64,000 nt of DNA from Paraburkholderia largidicola (GTDB taxonomy: Bacteria; Pseudomonadota; Gammaproteobacteria; Burkholderiales; Burkholderiaceae). Under the pieces are notes generated by a model that was not told where the DNA came from, did no database searches, and saw only the letters and a list, made by a program, of their open reading frames with translations. Shown here in pieces: positions 8,773-17,862 of the stretch; position 1 is the stretch's first letter, and each line of letters begins with the position of its first letter. The stretch lies in contig NZ_AP023176.1 of the NCBI RefSeq assembly GCF_013426895.1, forward strand, positions 2,170,001-2,234,000, in the 5' to 3' direction. The translations under genes were made by a program, and so were the position numbers.

Positions 8773-11525
8773 CCAGTCTCGACATCGTATGAACCCCTTC
8801 GCCTGATTTGCGACTCGTAGGCGGCCGCGCCTTGTTTCCTCGCCACAAGACACGCACGACGCAAGTAGGCAGCGCTTGCGTCGCGATCTCCTTCAAGACC
8901 AAAAGCATGAGCCTTGGTCATGAGCAGCGGAGGGAGGTACAACTCGTCACCGTGCAGTTCGATTGCCTTGATCGCTTCGTCGCAGACCGCCATTGCGCGC
9001 GTGGTATCCGAGTTCGCGCATAGTGCCGTTGCCAGTGAATTCCTGAATGCCGATGCCGTCATCGTGTACTGGCACTTCGTCATGCCGTCGAGGCAGCTTT
9101 CGAGCAGCGAAATGCTCTCCTCCAATCGGCCTCCGGCATACGAAAGCTGACCACGAAGCCCGAGCACCACATACTGGTATGGCGTGAAGCCATTCACCTT
9201 GACGATGGCGTCGAATTCATCCGCTATTTCACCTAGTCTCGGCCAGTTCTCCGCCCACGCGAAAACTTCTCCCGCCCATATCAGCGTCACACACTGGGTG
9301 GCAGGATGGCACAGCAGGCGCGCGCTTTCGATGGCGTCATTGGCGAGCCGTTCCGCTTCAGAAGATTGACCCGTCAGCCAAAGATTCCTCGCCTTTCCGC
9401 TCAACGCACGCAGATAAGGATTGGTGCCGAATTCTGCCGGCTGCGCCGCCTCTGCTCCGTTCGCCCTGGTCGAAAGGATCACAGCCTCCCAGAGACCGGA
9501 TGACGACGCGATCTCGCCCTTCATATGCAATGCCGCGCCCAGCATCGAATGAACCGTGGAAGCGTCGCGCCCACATGCGATGATCCATTGCGCGGCATCG
9601 CTCGCGAACATATAGGCCCCCTCGAAATTGCTGGTTCGATAGAGGTACATGATGAGTCCGCATAGCAACCGGTCATGTCGAGCAGAATCTCCCAGCGACA
9701 ATGCAATGGAAAGACCACGTTCGTATGCCCGGCCAACCTCTTCACCGTCGCTGCCTGTGAAGAGCAATGCATGGCCATGGGCCGCGATGAGATCGAGTTC
9801 CGTCAGGCTCCCTCGCTCCACGTCGTCCAGTTTCGACAATGCGATTTCGGTCCATTTTCTGGCCTCGCCGAGCATCGACTTTCGCAGCAGCAGTTTCGCG
9901 TATGACGCGACCAGCCTGCAGCCTTGCACGACGTCCTGCTCGCGTACGAGCGTCCACTCCAGCATCGCACGCAGATTGCCCAGATCGGCGAGCCAGTTGT
10001 CTCCCCCCTGTTCCGTCGATCCGTCGGCGGGCCACGCGGCCGCATAATATGACGCGTGGCGCGCGCAGAACTGATCCAGCTCGCCGGCATCTTCGAGTTT
10101 TACGCGCGCATAAGAGCGGGTCGTGTCGAGCAGAAAGTATCGAACTGTGCTCTCGTCAGGCCTCACATCCAGCAGCGACTTGTTCGACAATTGATTGATG
10201 GCTCTCAGCACGTCGGCGCGATCGATGTCCTCCGCACCGATCACGGCTACAGCCGCATCGAGCGCGAAGCAGCCGACAAACACCGCGAGCCTTCGCAGAC
10301 AGACCTGTTCCAGTCCCGTCAACAGGCCGTAGCTCCAGTCGAGCGTCGCTCCGAGCGTCTGATGCCTCGGCACAGCCGTGCGGCGTCCGTGCCACATGAG
10401 CCGGCTCTTCTTGTCCACCAGTTCCAGAATTCCGACCAGACCGAACGTCGGCATCTGTCGCGCGGCGAGTTCAATCGCCAGTGCAATGCCATCCAGCGCC
10501 CGGCAAAGCCTGCCCACCGACTGCGCGTTATCGTCGGTCAATTCGAAACGGCAGCCCGCCTGCACGACGCGCTCGACGAATAGCCGGATTGCCGAGTACT
10601 TCAACGCATCGCATGCTTTGAGCAGTTCACCCGGCGGCGGTGCGTCGAGCGGAGGAAGGCGGAATACGAATTCGCCATCGACATTCACGATTTCTCGCGA
10701 CGTTACGAGGATATAAATGCCGCTCGCGTTTCGATAGAGAATTTCCGCAGCCTGAGCGACACCGTCTATCAGATGCTCGCAACAGTCGAGAAAGACGAGC
10801 ATGCGGGTATGGCCAATCGACGCACATACTTCACTGATGGAAGCGGCGGCTTCCTGTCCTTCACACAAGGCGGCCACCAGTGTCGACGAAACCAGGTCCG
10901 AATCCTGAATCACCGAAAGATCGACGGACACGATCTTGCCGTCGAACTCGTCGCGGAGCCGGTCGATCACTGCATTCGCGACCGTCGTCTTACCCATCCC
11001 ACCCGCGCCGACAATGCTGACGAACCGGTGCTCTTCGAGTTGCCGGGCGATCTGCCCGATGTCGCGTTCCCGACCGACAATGGCGGCGCCCGCATGCACG
11101 AACCGCAATTGACCGCGCGCCGGTGGCCGTGTGGTCTTGAGTTCGACGCCGGACTGAATTCCATCACACGGCGTCACTGTCGCAACAAATGTATAGCCCC
11201 TTCCCGGCACGTTCATCACATACGTGACGCCGGGATCGCCATCGGCAAACGCTTTACGCAGTGCGACAAGATGAAAACGAAGGCTCCCTTCTTCGACGAC
11301 TGTATCGCGCCATACTTCGGCGAGAAGATCGCGCGCGCTGACGACGCTTCCCGCACGACGCACGAGTGCAATCAGAATGTCGAGCGCGCGACTACCCAGC
11401 TTGACCTGCTTGCCATGACAAACAAGCAGTCGTTTGTCGGGAAACAGGAAGAACGGCCCGAACGAAAAGTTCGTCGCAACTGAATGCAATGGCGTCGTTC
11501 CAAATTTCGATAAGCTGGAAAACAA
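8769..11525 (-). CDS. Large winged-helix/NB-ARC-like ATPase/helical-repeat regulator
   Basis: A 918-residue protein. Residues about 20-116 are an OmpR/PhoB-type winged helix (LGSRALDILIALV, YVMNVPGRGYTFVA). An STAND-like P-loop ATPase follows, with Walker A GAGGMGKTT at 173-181 and Walker B-like LVFLDCCEHL near 243-252; TSREIVNVDGE is the sensor strand. The C-terminal half, from about residue 480, consists of helical repeats of TPR type. Such proteins are signal-integrating transcription factors in which nucleotide binding gates DNA binding. No dedicated target is obvious; the nearest same-strand gene is the SnoaL-like one upstream. Confidence 0.9.
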   Translation of the reverse strand: MFSSLSKFGTTPLHSVATNFSFGPFFLFPDKRLLVCHGKQVKLGSRALDILIALVRRAGSVVSARDLLAEVWRDTVVEEGSLRFHLVALRKAFADGDPGVTYVMNVPGRGYTFVATVTPCDGIQSGVELKTTRPPARGQLRFVHAGAAIVGRERDIGQIARQLEEHRFVSIVGAGGMGKTTVANAVIDRLRDEFDGKIVSVDLSVIQDSDLVSSTLVAALCEGQEAAASISEVCASIGHTRMLVFLDCCEHLIDGVAQAAEILYRNASGIYILVTSREIVNVDGEFVFRLPPLDAPPPGELLKACDALKYSAIRLFVERVVQAGCRFELTDDNAQSVGRLCRALDGIALAIELAARQMPTFGLVGILELVDKKSRLMWHGRRTAVPRHQTLGATLDWSYGLLTGLEQVCLRRLAVFVGCFALDAAVAVIGAEDIDRADVLRAINQLSNKSLLDVRPDESTVRYFLLDTTRSYARVKLEDAGELDQFCARHASYYAAAWPADGSTEQGGDNWLADLGNLRAMLEWTLVREQDVVQGCRLVASYAKLLLRKSMLGEARKWTEIALSKLDDVERGSLTELDLIAAHGHALLFTGSDGEEVGRAYERGLSIALSLGDSARHDRLLCGLIMYLYRTSNFEGAYMFASDAAQWIIACGRDASTVHSMLGAALHMKGEIASSSGLWEAVILSTRANGAEAAQPAEFGTNPYLRALSGKARNLWLTGQSSEAERLANDAIESARLLCHPATQCVTLIWAGEVFAWAENWPRLGEIADEFDAIVKVNGFTPYQYVVLGLRGQLSYAGGRLEESISLLESCLDGMTKCQYTMTASAFRNSLATALCANSDTTRAMAVCDEAIKAIELHGDELYLPPLLMTKAHAFGLEGDRDASAAYLRRACLVARKQGAAAYESQIRRRGSYDVETG

Positions 11526-11662
11526 GTATCGTCTCGCTGGAAGTCGTGGTTTCCACCGATTCTATCCGAGGCTTACACGAAACCGAATCTTTCAAACCAC
11601 TAAACGAGAGAAACTGAAACTTTGGCATTCAGCGCCTCGTAATGGGCCTGCTTCGGTACGCA

Positions 11663-12088
11663 CTATATTGCTTTAAGGGTTCGACTGCGTACGTCCGGGA
11701 ACGTATCGACCTGACGGTTGAGCAGCAAGAAGAGCCGCGCGATTTGTCCGTTGAATAGCGAAAAATGAAGATTGACGACGAGTGGATTTGGCAATCCTCT
11801 CGAGTCGAATGTACCTGTGACGGCCCCAACCACCGTCGTTACGCGATAGTGCTGAGATGTCTGCAGAACTTCAATTCTCAGGTTATCGGCAATGACTTCT
11901 CTTGCGATCCAGGCTTCGATTGCGGGGCGTCCCCAGAAATCACGAAGCTGATCGTTGACGAGCGCGTCGTCTCTGAAGAGCGCCGCCATAGCGGTGGCAT
12001 CGGCGTTATTGAGCGCCAGCAGAAACGAGCCGATCACTCGTGCGTCTTGTTGTGCGGTCTTCCGTATTCGGTTTGCCCGATCACGCAT
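11663..12088 (-). CDS. SnoaL/NTF2-like protein
   Basis: A 141-residue single-domain protein. The helix-sheet pattern FLLALNNADATAMAALFRDDALVND followed by FWGRPAIEAWIAREV is typical of SnoaL-like ketosteroid-isomerase-fold proteins. The fold covers isomerases, cyclases, dehydratases and non-catalytic ligand binders, so the reaction is not predictable. The N-terminal start could be a few residues downstream because the first dozen residues are basic. It is divergent from the LysR gene at 12264, which may regulate it. Confidence 0.8.
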   Translation of the reverse strand: MRDRANRIRKTAQQDARVIGSFLLALNNADATAMAALFRDDALVNDQLRDFWGRPAIEAWIAREVIADNLRIEVLQTSQHYRVTTVVGAVTGTFDSRGLPNPLVVNLHFSLFNGQIARLFLLLNRQVDTFPDVRSRTLKAI

Positions 12089-12210
12089 CCCGTTTTCCTT
12101 AGGGGATCAACGAGCGCAAATGTTCGTCTATCCCGCCATTTTTGTCTGCTATTTGTTGTTAGCGGCTGTTAGCGCTTGCGATAAGTCCATAGTGTTTTGC
12201 CTCTAACGCT

Positions 12211-12228
12211 GTTTAATCAACTATAAAC
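12211..12228. promoter_or_regulatory. Candidate LysR box
   Basis: GTTTA-N8-TAAAC is an inverted repeat that contains a T-N11-A core, the classical LysR binding pattern. It lies 36 bases before the LysR start and within the divergent region shared with the SnoaL-like gene. Confidence 0.4.
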
Positions 12229-12263
12229 CAGCGTCGAATCGACTTCGCGAGGAAAACGTCTTC

Positions 12264-13286
12264 ATGGAATCGACCATGCGCAATCACTCCGGCTCCCCGC
12301 CGGAAGAGGTGATGGATACGCTGTCAGCAGGATTCACGACGAGCTACGCGGCCGTCATGACTTTCATCGCCGTGGCGAAGGAAGAGAGCTTCGCCAAGGC
12401 AGGAGATCGTCTCGGTATCGGACGGTCTTCCGTTAGCCGGAACATACAGAAACTGGAGCAGCAGCTTGGAACCAAGCTCTTTTCGCGCACCACTCGCAGC
12501 GTCGGACTGACGGCTGAAGGGGAGATCTTTTACGAATCGTGCAAGCCCGGTATCGACGGCATCCTGAATGCGATCGAGCGAATGCGCGATCTGCGCGGTG
12601 GCCCGCCGCGTGGTCTATTGCGGATCAGCTCGACCGTTGGTTTCGGAAGAAAGGTCGTCGCGCCGCTGTTGACCAGGTTTCAGGGTTTGTACCCGGAGGT
12701 CTCGATCGACCTGATGCTGTGCGATAGTCCCGCCAACTTTACGAGTGACGGTATCGATATCGCTTTCAGGAACGGCCGGGTGGACGACAGCCAGATCATT
12801 GCCCGCCGCATCATTCCCATGCATATGATTCTCTGCGCCTCTCCCGAGTACGTGCGAGAGAACGGAGTACCGATGGAAGTCCACGATCTGCCAGGGCATC
12901 GCGCGATCAATTTCCGTTTCTCGTCTGGAAGAATCTACGAGTGGGAATTCAAGGTGGGAGGCGATCTGATCAAACACGCTCCGTCCGCGCATCTGACCTT
13001 CAACGACGCGGATCTCGTGCTCAATGCAGTCCTCGATGGTCAGGGAATCGCGCAACTGGCGGGTTATCAGGCCTGCGACCACCTCGCGACGGGCAGACTG
13101 ATTTCCTGTATGGACCGGTATGCACCAGACGATCGAAGCCATTTTCTTTGCTATCTCAGCAAACAACATATGCCGTCCCGCACGCGACTCTTTATCGACT
13201 TCATGCTCGAGCAGATACGAATGCTCAACCTTCAGTGCGCAGTAGATGACATGGCGACCAGCAGGTCGCACGGGAGCGCGCGATGA
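12264..13286 (+). CDS. LysR-family transcriptional regulator
   Basis: 340 residues, slightly long because of a 30-residue N-terminal extension before the helix-turn-helix (FIAVAKEESFAKAGDRLGIG, SVSRNIQKLEQQLG). The effector domain shows GIDIAFRNGRVDDS and LVLNAVLDGQGIAQL, as in the CrgA/DmlR group. Internal methionines at MRNHSG and MDTLSAG are alternative starts. Its stop codon overlaps the start of the downstream exporter by four bases (ATGA), so the two are translationally coupled, an arrangement that suggests the regulator controls its own exporter. Confidence 0.93.
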   Translation: MESTMRNHSGSPPEEVMDTLSAGFTTSYAAVMTFIAVAKEESFAKAGDRLGIGRSSVSRNIQKLEQQLGTKLFSRTTRSVGLTAEGEIFYESCKPGIDGILNAIERMRDLRGGPPRGLLRISSTVGFGRKVVAPLLTRFQGLYPEVSIDLMLCDSPANFTSDGIDIAFRNGRVDDSQIIARRIIPMHMILCASPEYVRENGVPMEVHDLPGHRAINFRFSSGRIYEWEFKVGGDLIKHAPSAHLTFNDADLVLNAVLDGQGIAQLAGYQACDHLATGRLISCMDRYAPDDRSHFLCYLSKQHMPSRTRLFIDFMLEQIRMLNLQCAVDDMATSRSHGSAR

Positions 13287-14137
13287 GACCTTATCTTGCT
13301 GCGTTCACCGCGATCGTTCTTTGGTCCGCATTTGCGACGCTGAGCCTGCCCTTGAGACATCTTCCGCCGTTGCTGGTCACGGGGCTCGCACTGCTGGCCG
13401 GCAGTCTCGTCACGCTGCGGCACATCAACGCATGGAAGGTCAGGTGGTCCACGTTTCTGTTCGGTTCCGGCTGTCTTTTCCTCTATCACTTCTGCTTGTT
13501 GAAGTCTTTCACGTATGGGTCGGTGCCCATTGCCAACCTGATCAACTACACATGGCCGTTTCTGCTCGTCCTCATGTCGAGCGTCTGCAATGGACGCAGA
13601 CGGGGATGCTTTGCCCAGGTGACGTGCTGTGCAATCGGGTTCATCGGATGCGCGGTGCTGGTGCTGCAACCCGTGACGAATGGCACGTTCGAAGCACGCA
13701 ACGCGATCGGATATGGCTTCGCCGCTGCGGCCGCTGCAGTCTGGGCGGGTTATACGTTCTTCATACCCAGGTTCGAAACCCACAGCGCGTGGGCTGTCGG
13801 CGGGTTCTGCGCTGCAAGCGGTCTTGCTGCGCTTGCCGTGCACGCCGTGGCCGGCCCGTCTGTCGAATTGTCCGCTCACGATCTGGCATGGGTCGCAGCA
13901 ATCGGCGTGGGACCGTTGGGCATAGCGTTTGTCGCATGGAATCACGCGTCCAGATTCTGCGAGCCCGGGCTTCTCGGATCGATATCGTATCTGTGCCCGC
14001 CGCTTTCTCTCGTGATACTGAGAATTGCGGATCCAACCGCCGTGATCGACTGGATGACTTTGACTATTTCGATGTTGATGAGCGTATGCGGGATACTCAT
14101 GTCACAGCGTTGGCGGCGTACGGTGTTGAGTAATTAG
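13283..14137 (+). CDS. DMT-superfamily exporter, YddG/EamA type
   Basis: A 284-residue membrane protein with about ten predicted transmembrane helices in two EamA repeats. Features resembling the YddG aromatic amino acid exporter are FCLLKSFTYGSVPIANLINYTWP and the matching second-half segment LGSISYLCPPLSLVIL. It probably exports amino acids or related small metabolites across the inner membrane. It is coupled to the LysR gene through an ATGA overlap. Its last 41 bases overlap the 3' end of the convergent TetR gene. Confidence 0.9.
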   Translation: MRPYLAAFTAIVLWSAFATLSLPLRHLPPLLVTGLALLAGSLVTLRHINAWKVRWSTFLFGSGCLFLYHFCLLKSFTYGSVPIANLINYTWPFLLVLMSSVCNGRRRGCFAQVTCCAIGFIGCAVLVLQPVTNGTFEARNAIGYGFAAAAAAVWAGYTFFIPRFETHSAWAVGGFCAASGLAALAVHAVAGPSVELSAHDLAWVAAIGVGPLGIAFVAWNHASRFCEPGLLGSISYLCPPLSLVILRIADPTAVIDWMTLTISMLMSVCGILMSQRWRRTVLSN

Positions 14138-14807
14138 TCGATCTATCGACGAGACGGTCGCCCGTCTCCTCGATAGGGACTCTCATGAGTTGCTCCCGCA
14201 TGACGATCATCAGTGCTTCGTCCATGCCACGTTCGAAAAGTGCATGGAGCATTCCTATCAGAATAGAGGCCAGTGCGTGACTGGTCGCTTCCTGCCGTGC
14301 CGCGTGCATCTCATCGACGCCCGATATCATGTCGAGCGTTGCCTGATGCAGACGTGCAGAACCCTCATCGAGCAACGCCGCCCTGCCGATCTGCTGCCAG
14401 ACGGCATGAATAGCGCGCACTTCGCGCGTGTGTCCGGCATTCGCGGCAATAAAGGCATTCGCCAGGGCATCGACCATTTCTTCGGGATGTCCGCCGTGCG
14501 CATCGCGACACGCGATCTCCAGAAAGCACACGACATGATCGACGTGACGACGCACCATCGCACCCATCAGTTCGTTCTTGTTCGCGAAGTACTGGTAAAT
14601 CGTTCCCACCGCAAACCCCGATCGCTTGGCGACCCGGGTCGTCGTGAGCGCTCGCGGCCCGTTCGCCGTGATGATCTGCACGGCAGCCTCGAGCACGGCT
14701 TCGATCGTGTGTGCGGCGCGAGACTGACGCGGCAGTTTGCGAGGTCGCGGAGCAACGATGCCAATACATTCCGCGTAATCTGGAGCCAGGCGTCGGGCGT
14801 TCATCAT
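14097..14807 (-). CDS. TetR-family transcriptional regulator
   Basis: About 236 residues from the ATG at 14807 (another ATG follows at 14804). The TetR helix-turn-helix is clear: IEAVLEAAVQIITANGPRALTTTRVAKRSG then FAVGTIYQYFANKNEL. The C-terminal ligand domain is unassigned. A longer frame reaching 14933 has no family similarity at its N-terminus. The gene overlaps the YddG-like gene tail-to-tail by 41 bases and is divergent from the MocR gene at 15108, so its target could be on either side. Confidence 0.88.
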   Translation of the reverse strand: MMNARRLAPDYAECIGIVAPRPRKLPRQSRAAHTIEAVLEAAVQIITANGPRALTTTRVAKRSGFAVGTIYQYFANKNELMGAMVRRHVDHVVCFLEIACRDAHGGHPEEMVDALANAFIAANAGHTREVRAIHAVWQQIGRAALLDEGSARLHQATLDMISGVDEMHAARQEATSHALASILIGMLHALFERGMDEALMIVMREQLMRVPIEETGDRLVDRSTNYSTPYAANAVT

Positions 14808-15107
14808 CGCAACAGTGGGTAGAGCGGTAGAGCGGTCGAGCGATTCGCCCGTCGTGATTGTTCTGACTGAAATCGGCGAATCGATATCGCATATTGCGAC
14901 GAAAGTACTTGCATGTAATGTGCCACTTTGCAATTCGTAAGCTGGTCCACTTTCTTATCCCGCTCTCCAATGTCACAAACTCCGCGCATAGAACGTCTTG
15001 GACTATGAGGAAATGATTTCCCGCTTGTTTCATGCCGCAGTTATTGGCGTCAGTAGTACGCAATCCCGCTACAGCCACACGCCACAGATAGAGACTCTGC
15101 AAATGTT
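14808..15107. other. Divergent intergenic region TetR/MocR
   Basis: 300 bases between two divergent regulator genes. It presumably carries both promoters. I saw only weak short palindromes (for example AAGTACTT near 14907) and no convincing operator or hairpin. Confidence 0.4.
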
Positions 15108-16646
15108 ATGAATGATCGGTGCGACGCCCTGGTGGGTACGAATAGACGCGAAAAGTCGACCATCGTATGGTCCCTGCCTTTGGGCACACCCGATCCTAAA
15201 GAAGGTCTGCAGCGTTGGCTCTACGAAGCGTTGAGGCGGGCAATCGTCAGTGGCCGGTTGCCCGCCGACAGCGTGCTGCCGGGCACCCGTACCCTCGCGC
15301 AGCAATACAATCTTGCGAGGGGCACGGTTGCGGCTGCGTACGAACAGTTGTTGTCCGAAGGTTATCTGGTCACCCGCACGGGTAGCGGTACACGGGTCAG
15401 CACGGTGTTGCCGGACCCACGTCACCATGCCAAACCAATACCCGCATCCTCAATTGCTGCACATGCAGGCTTTGCGCGTGAATCGCACGCGCCCTGGATC
15501 AAACGGCTCAAGGAGAACGATCCGCCTTTTCCGCTCTCGGGCGCAAACACTTTGCCGCAGCCCTTCTTCCCGCATCGCGGCGATATACGCCTCTTTCCCA
15601 TCGATTTATGGCGAAGGTTGCACGTGCGGCAATTGCGGCCCTCACGTCTGCTCACACTCAACGACACGAGTCCCGCCGGATTGCCCGCGCTACGATCGGC
15701 GATAGCCGAGCATCTCGCCATTGCGCGCGGCGTGCGAGTGCCGCCGGAACAGATCGTCGTCATCGGCAGCGTGCAACACGCGCTGGACCTTTGCATGCGG
15801 TTATTGACGGGACCCGGCGACACCGTGTGGATGGAAGACCCCGGCTATGTGGCCGCGCGTCAGATCATGCACGCAAGCGGCGCGCGCGTCGTCGATGTTG
15901 CCGTCGATCACGACGGCTTGCGCGTACACGACGGCATACGCGAAGCGCCTTCAGCCGCACTCGTCTATGTGACGCCGACGCGTCATGCGCCGCTCGGCGT
16001 GCCTTTGTCGAGCGAACGGCGTGCAGCGCTGCTACAGTGGGCCGCCGCGAATGGCACGATCATTTTCGAAGATGATTACGACAGCGAGTACTGCTTTCGC
16101 TCGCATCCGCTGCCGGCGTTACGGAGTCTCCCCGGTGCCGATCAGCATGTCGTATTGGCGGGAACGTTCAGCAAACTGATGTTTCCGTCGCTGCGTGTCG
16201 CTTACGCGGTGCTGCCGCCGCGTCTCGTCGAGCCTTTCGTTCGCGCGGCGTCCCTCACCGTCCGTAGCGCGAACGGTTTGACGCAAGCCGTTCTTGCGGA
16301 CTTCCTTGGAGAAGGTCATTTCGACCGGCACGTGCGCCGCACGCGGAAGGTCTATGCAAGCCGCGCGCATGCGTTCGAGCGCGCGGCACAGAAGCACTGG
16401 CAAGAACTGATCGACGTTCAGCCGGCCATTGCAGGCCTCGACGTCATTGGCCGGCTGCTTTCAGTGGACGAGCACACGGCTGTTCAAATGCTGAAAGCAG
16501 CCGGCATCGACGCGCCGCCGTTGGGTCAATACACGCGGCGCCATCGCCACCCGCCAGGTCTCGTGATGGGTTTCGCGGCTTTTAATGAGGAAGAAATCGA
16601 CCGGGCCGCGCAACAGGTCGCCACTGTCTTGCGCGAGGCGACATGA
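15108..16646 (+). CDS. MocR/PdxR-type regulator (GntR HTH + aminotransferase domain)
   Basis: 512 residues. The GntR winged helix is around residues 35-100 (LYEALRRAIVSGRLPADSVLPG, YNLARGTVAAAYEQLLSEGY). The aminotransferase-like domain shows VTPTRHAPLGVPL, EDDYDSEYCFRSHPLPAL and the PLP lysine in AGTFSKLMFPSLRVAY. The family senses PLP-linked metabolites. It is immediately followed by a tiny sigma-factor-like gene whose ATG lies two bases after its stop codon, so the two are almost certainly co-translated. The divergent gene is TetR. Confidence 0.92.
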   Translation: MNDRCDALVGTNRREKSTIVWSLPLGTPDPKEGLQRWLYEALRRAIVSGRLPADSVLPGTRTLAQQYNLARGTVAAAYEQLLSEGYLVTRTGSGTRVSTVLPDPRHHAKPIPASSIAAHAGFARESHAPWIKRLKENDPPFPLSGANTLPQPFFPHRGDIRLFPIDLWRRLHVRQLRPSRLLTLNDTSPAGLPALRSAIAEHLAIARGVRVPPEQIVVIGSVQHALDLCMRLLTGPGDTVWMEDPGYVAARQIMHASGARVVDVAVDHDGLRVHDGIREAPSAALVYVTPTRHAPLGVPLSSERRAALLQWAAANGTIIFEDDYDSEYCFRSHPLPALRSLPGADQHVVLAGTFSKLMFPSLRVAYAVLPPRLVEPFVRAASLTVRSANGLTQAVLADFLGEGHFDRHVRRTRKVYASRAHAFERAAQKHWQELIDVQPAIAGLDVIGRLLSVDEHTAVQMLKAAGIDAPPLGQYTRRHRHPPGLVMGFAAFNEEEIDRAAQQVATVLREAT

Positions 16647-16647
16647 C

Positions 16648-16884
16648 ATGACCGACCCGCCCGCGACGCCAGACGGAATGAGCGAACGCGCCGACGATGT
16701 ATCAGTCGCGCTCCTGATGCGGCTCGAACGCCTGTCGCCAGAAGCACGCGCGGCTTTCCTGCTGCACGAGATCTTCGGCGCGGACTATCGCGAGGTCGCT
16801 GCGGTAATCGGCAAGTCAAAAGCCGAATGCCGTCGACTGGTCAATTACGCCAAAGCACAACTACGCGATGAGCGGCCGCGTTGA
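16648..16884 (+). CDS. Stand-alone sigma-70 region 4-like HTH protein
   Basis: 78 residues starting one base after the MocR stop codon. The segment LMRLERLSPEARAAFLLHEIFGADYREVAAVIGKSKAECRRLVNYAKAQLR matches sigma-70 region 4 in the SigJ/ECF41 group in its general pattern (helix, acidic turn, recognition helix). Region 2, needed for -10 recognition and core binding, and the ECF41 SnoaL tail are both absent. It therefore cannot be a normal sigma factor; it could be a small DNA-binding cofactor of the MocR protein or a decayed remnant. Confidence 0.8.
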   Translation: MTDPPATPDGMSERADDVSVALLMRLERLSPEARAAFLLHEIFGADYREVAAVIGKSKAECRRLVNYAKAQLRDERPR

Positions 16885-16913
16885 ACTCTAATCGACGCAG
16901 CCGCTGGAGCTCG

Positions 16914-17657
16914 CTACTGCAGCGTATATCCGTTATCGACGATCAGATCTTGCCCGTATATTCCGCGTGCCGCAGGCGATAGCAGGAACATGATCGCATC
17001 CGCAATGGCGGCGGGCTCAAGGAAGCAACCAGGCAGCAAACGCTGATTGACGCGCCCCGCAACGGCGGAAAGCTGATCTTCGGGCAATCCCAGGCTTGAC
17101 CAGATTGCAGTGGCCGTTGGACCGGGCGACACGATATTGATTCTGATCCCGCTAGCCGCGAGTTCGACTGCGAGCGTCCTTGCATGTGCCTTGAGCGCGG
17201 TCTTCGAGGCGATATAGGCGGCGAGTCCCGGAAACGTGACCTGCGACAGAAACGTCCCGATGAAAACGACCGATGCAGACTTTGCCAACCGCTCTCTCAT
17301 GATCGACAACGTGTTCAGCGCACCCGCGCCGTTCACCGCCCATTGCCGCTCGAATGCGGATACTTCCAGGCCGTTGGCCAGTTCAGCAATACCCGCATTG
17401 GGGACTAGAAAGTCGACAGGGCCCATCTGATGGGCACGCTCAGAAAGCGCTCCGAGATCCGCGCTTTGCGTGACATCCCCTTTCATCCATTCGAGCGTGT
17501 CACCATATCTGGACTGCAATGAATCCAGTTCACCCATCGTGCGACTCATCGCCAGCACGCGAGCGCCGCTTGCGAGCAGGCGATCGACCGTCGCAAGACC
17601 AATCCCGGAACTCGCCCCCGTCACCACGGCAAGGCGATTCTCAAATCCTTCAAACAT
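16914..17657 (-). CDS. SDR-family oxidoreductase
   Basis: 247 residues of classical short-chain dehydrogenase. TGASSGIG at residues 13-20 binds NAD(P), VPNAGIAE gives the NAG motif, and YIASKTALKAH holds the catalytic Tyr-x3-Lys. The C-terminus SPGPTATAIW is typical of the family. It likely reduces or oxidises a ketone/alcohol in the cytosol, substrate unknown. It faces the same direction as the LysR gene at 17863, about 200 bases downstream of it. Confidence 0.93.
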   Translation of the reverse strand: MFEGFENRLAVVTGASSGIGLATVDRLLASGARVLAMSRTMGELDSLQSRYGDTLEWMKGDVTQSADLGALSERAHQMGPVDFLVPNAGIAELANGLEVSAFERQWAVNGAGALNTLSIMRERLAKSASVVFIGTFLSQVTFPGLAAYIASKTALKAHARTLAVELAASGIRINIVSPGPTATAIWSSLGLPEDQLSAVAGRVNQRLLPGCFLEPAAIADAIMFLLSPAARGIYGQDLIVDNGYTLQ

Positions 17658-17862
17658 AGTTCTTTCCTTTTCATTCGTCGATCAGGTTCTCTTGTCGTCG
17701 ACCTGTCGTGCAGGCCATTGCGACCCACTTCCTCTAACAAGGATCGGGCCAGCAGAAGAACGCTTTGTTTTCAGCGAGTTGAAAACATGTGATGTCGAAT
17801 CGACCCGAAACGTTTCGACTACTTCAGCAGTCTTATCGACAACGAAAAGGACGTGATCTGCG

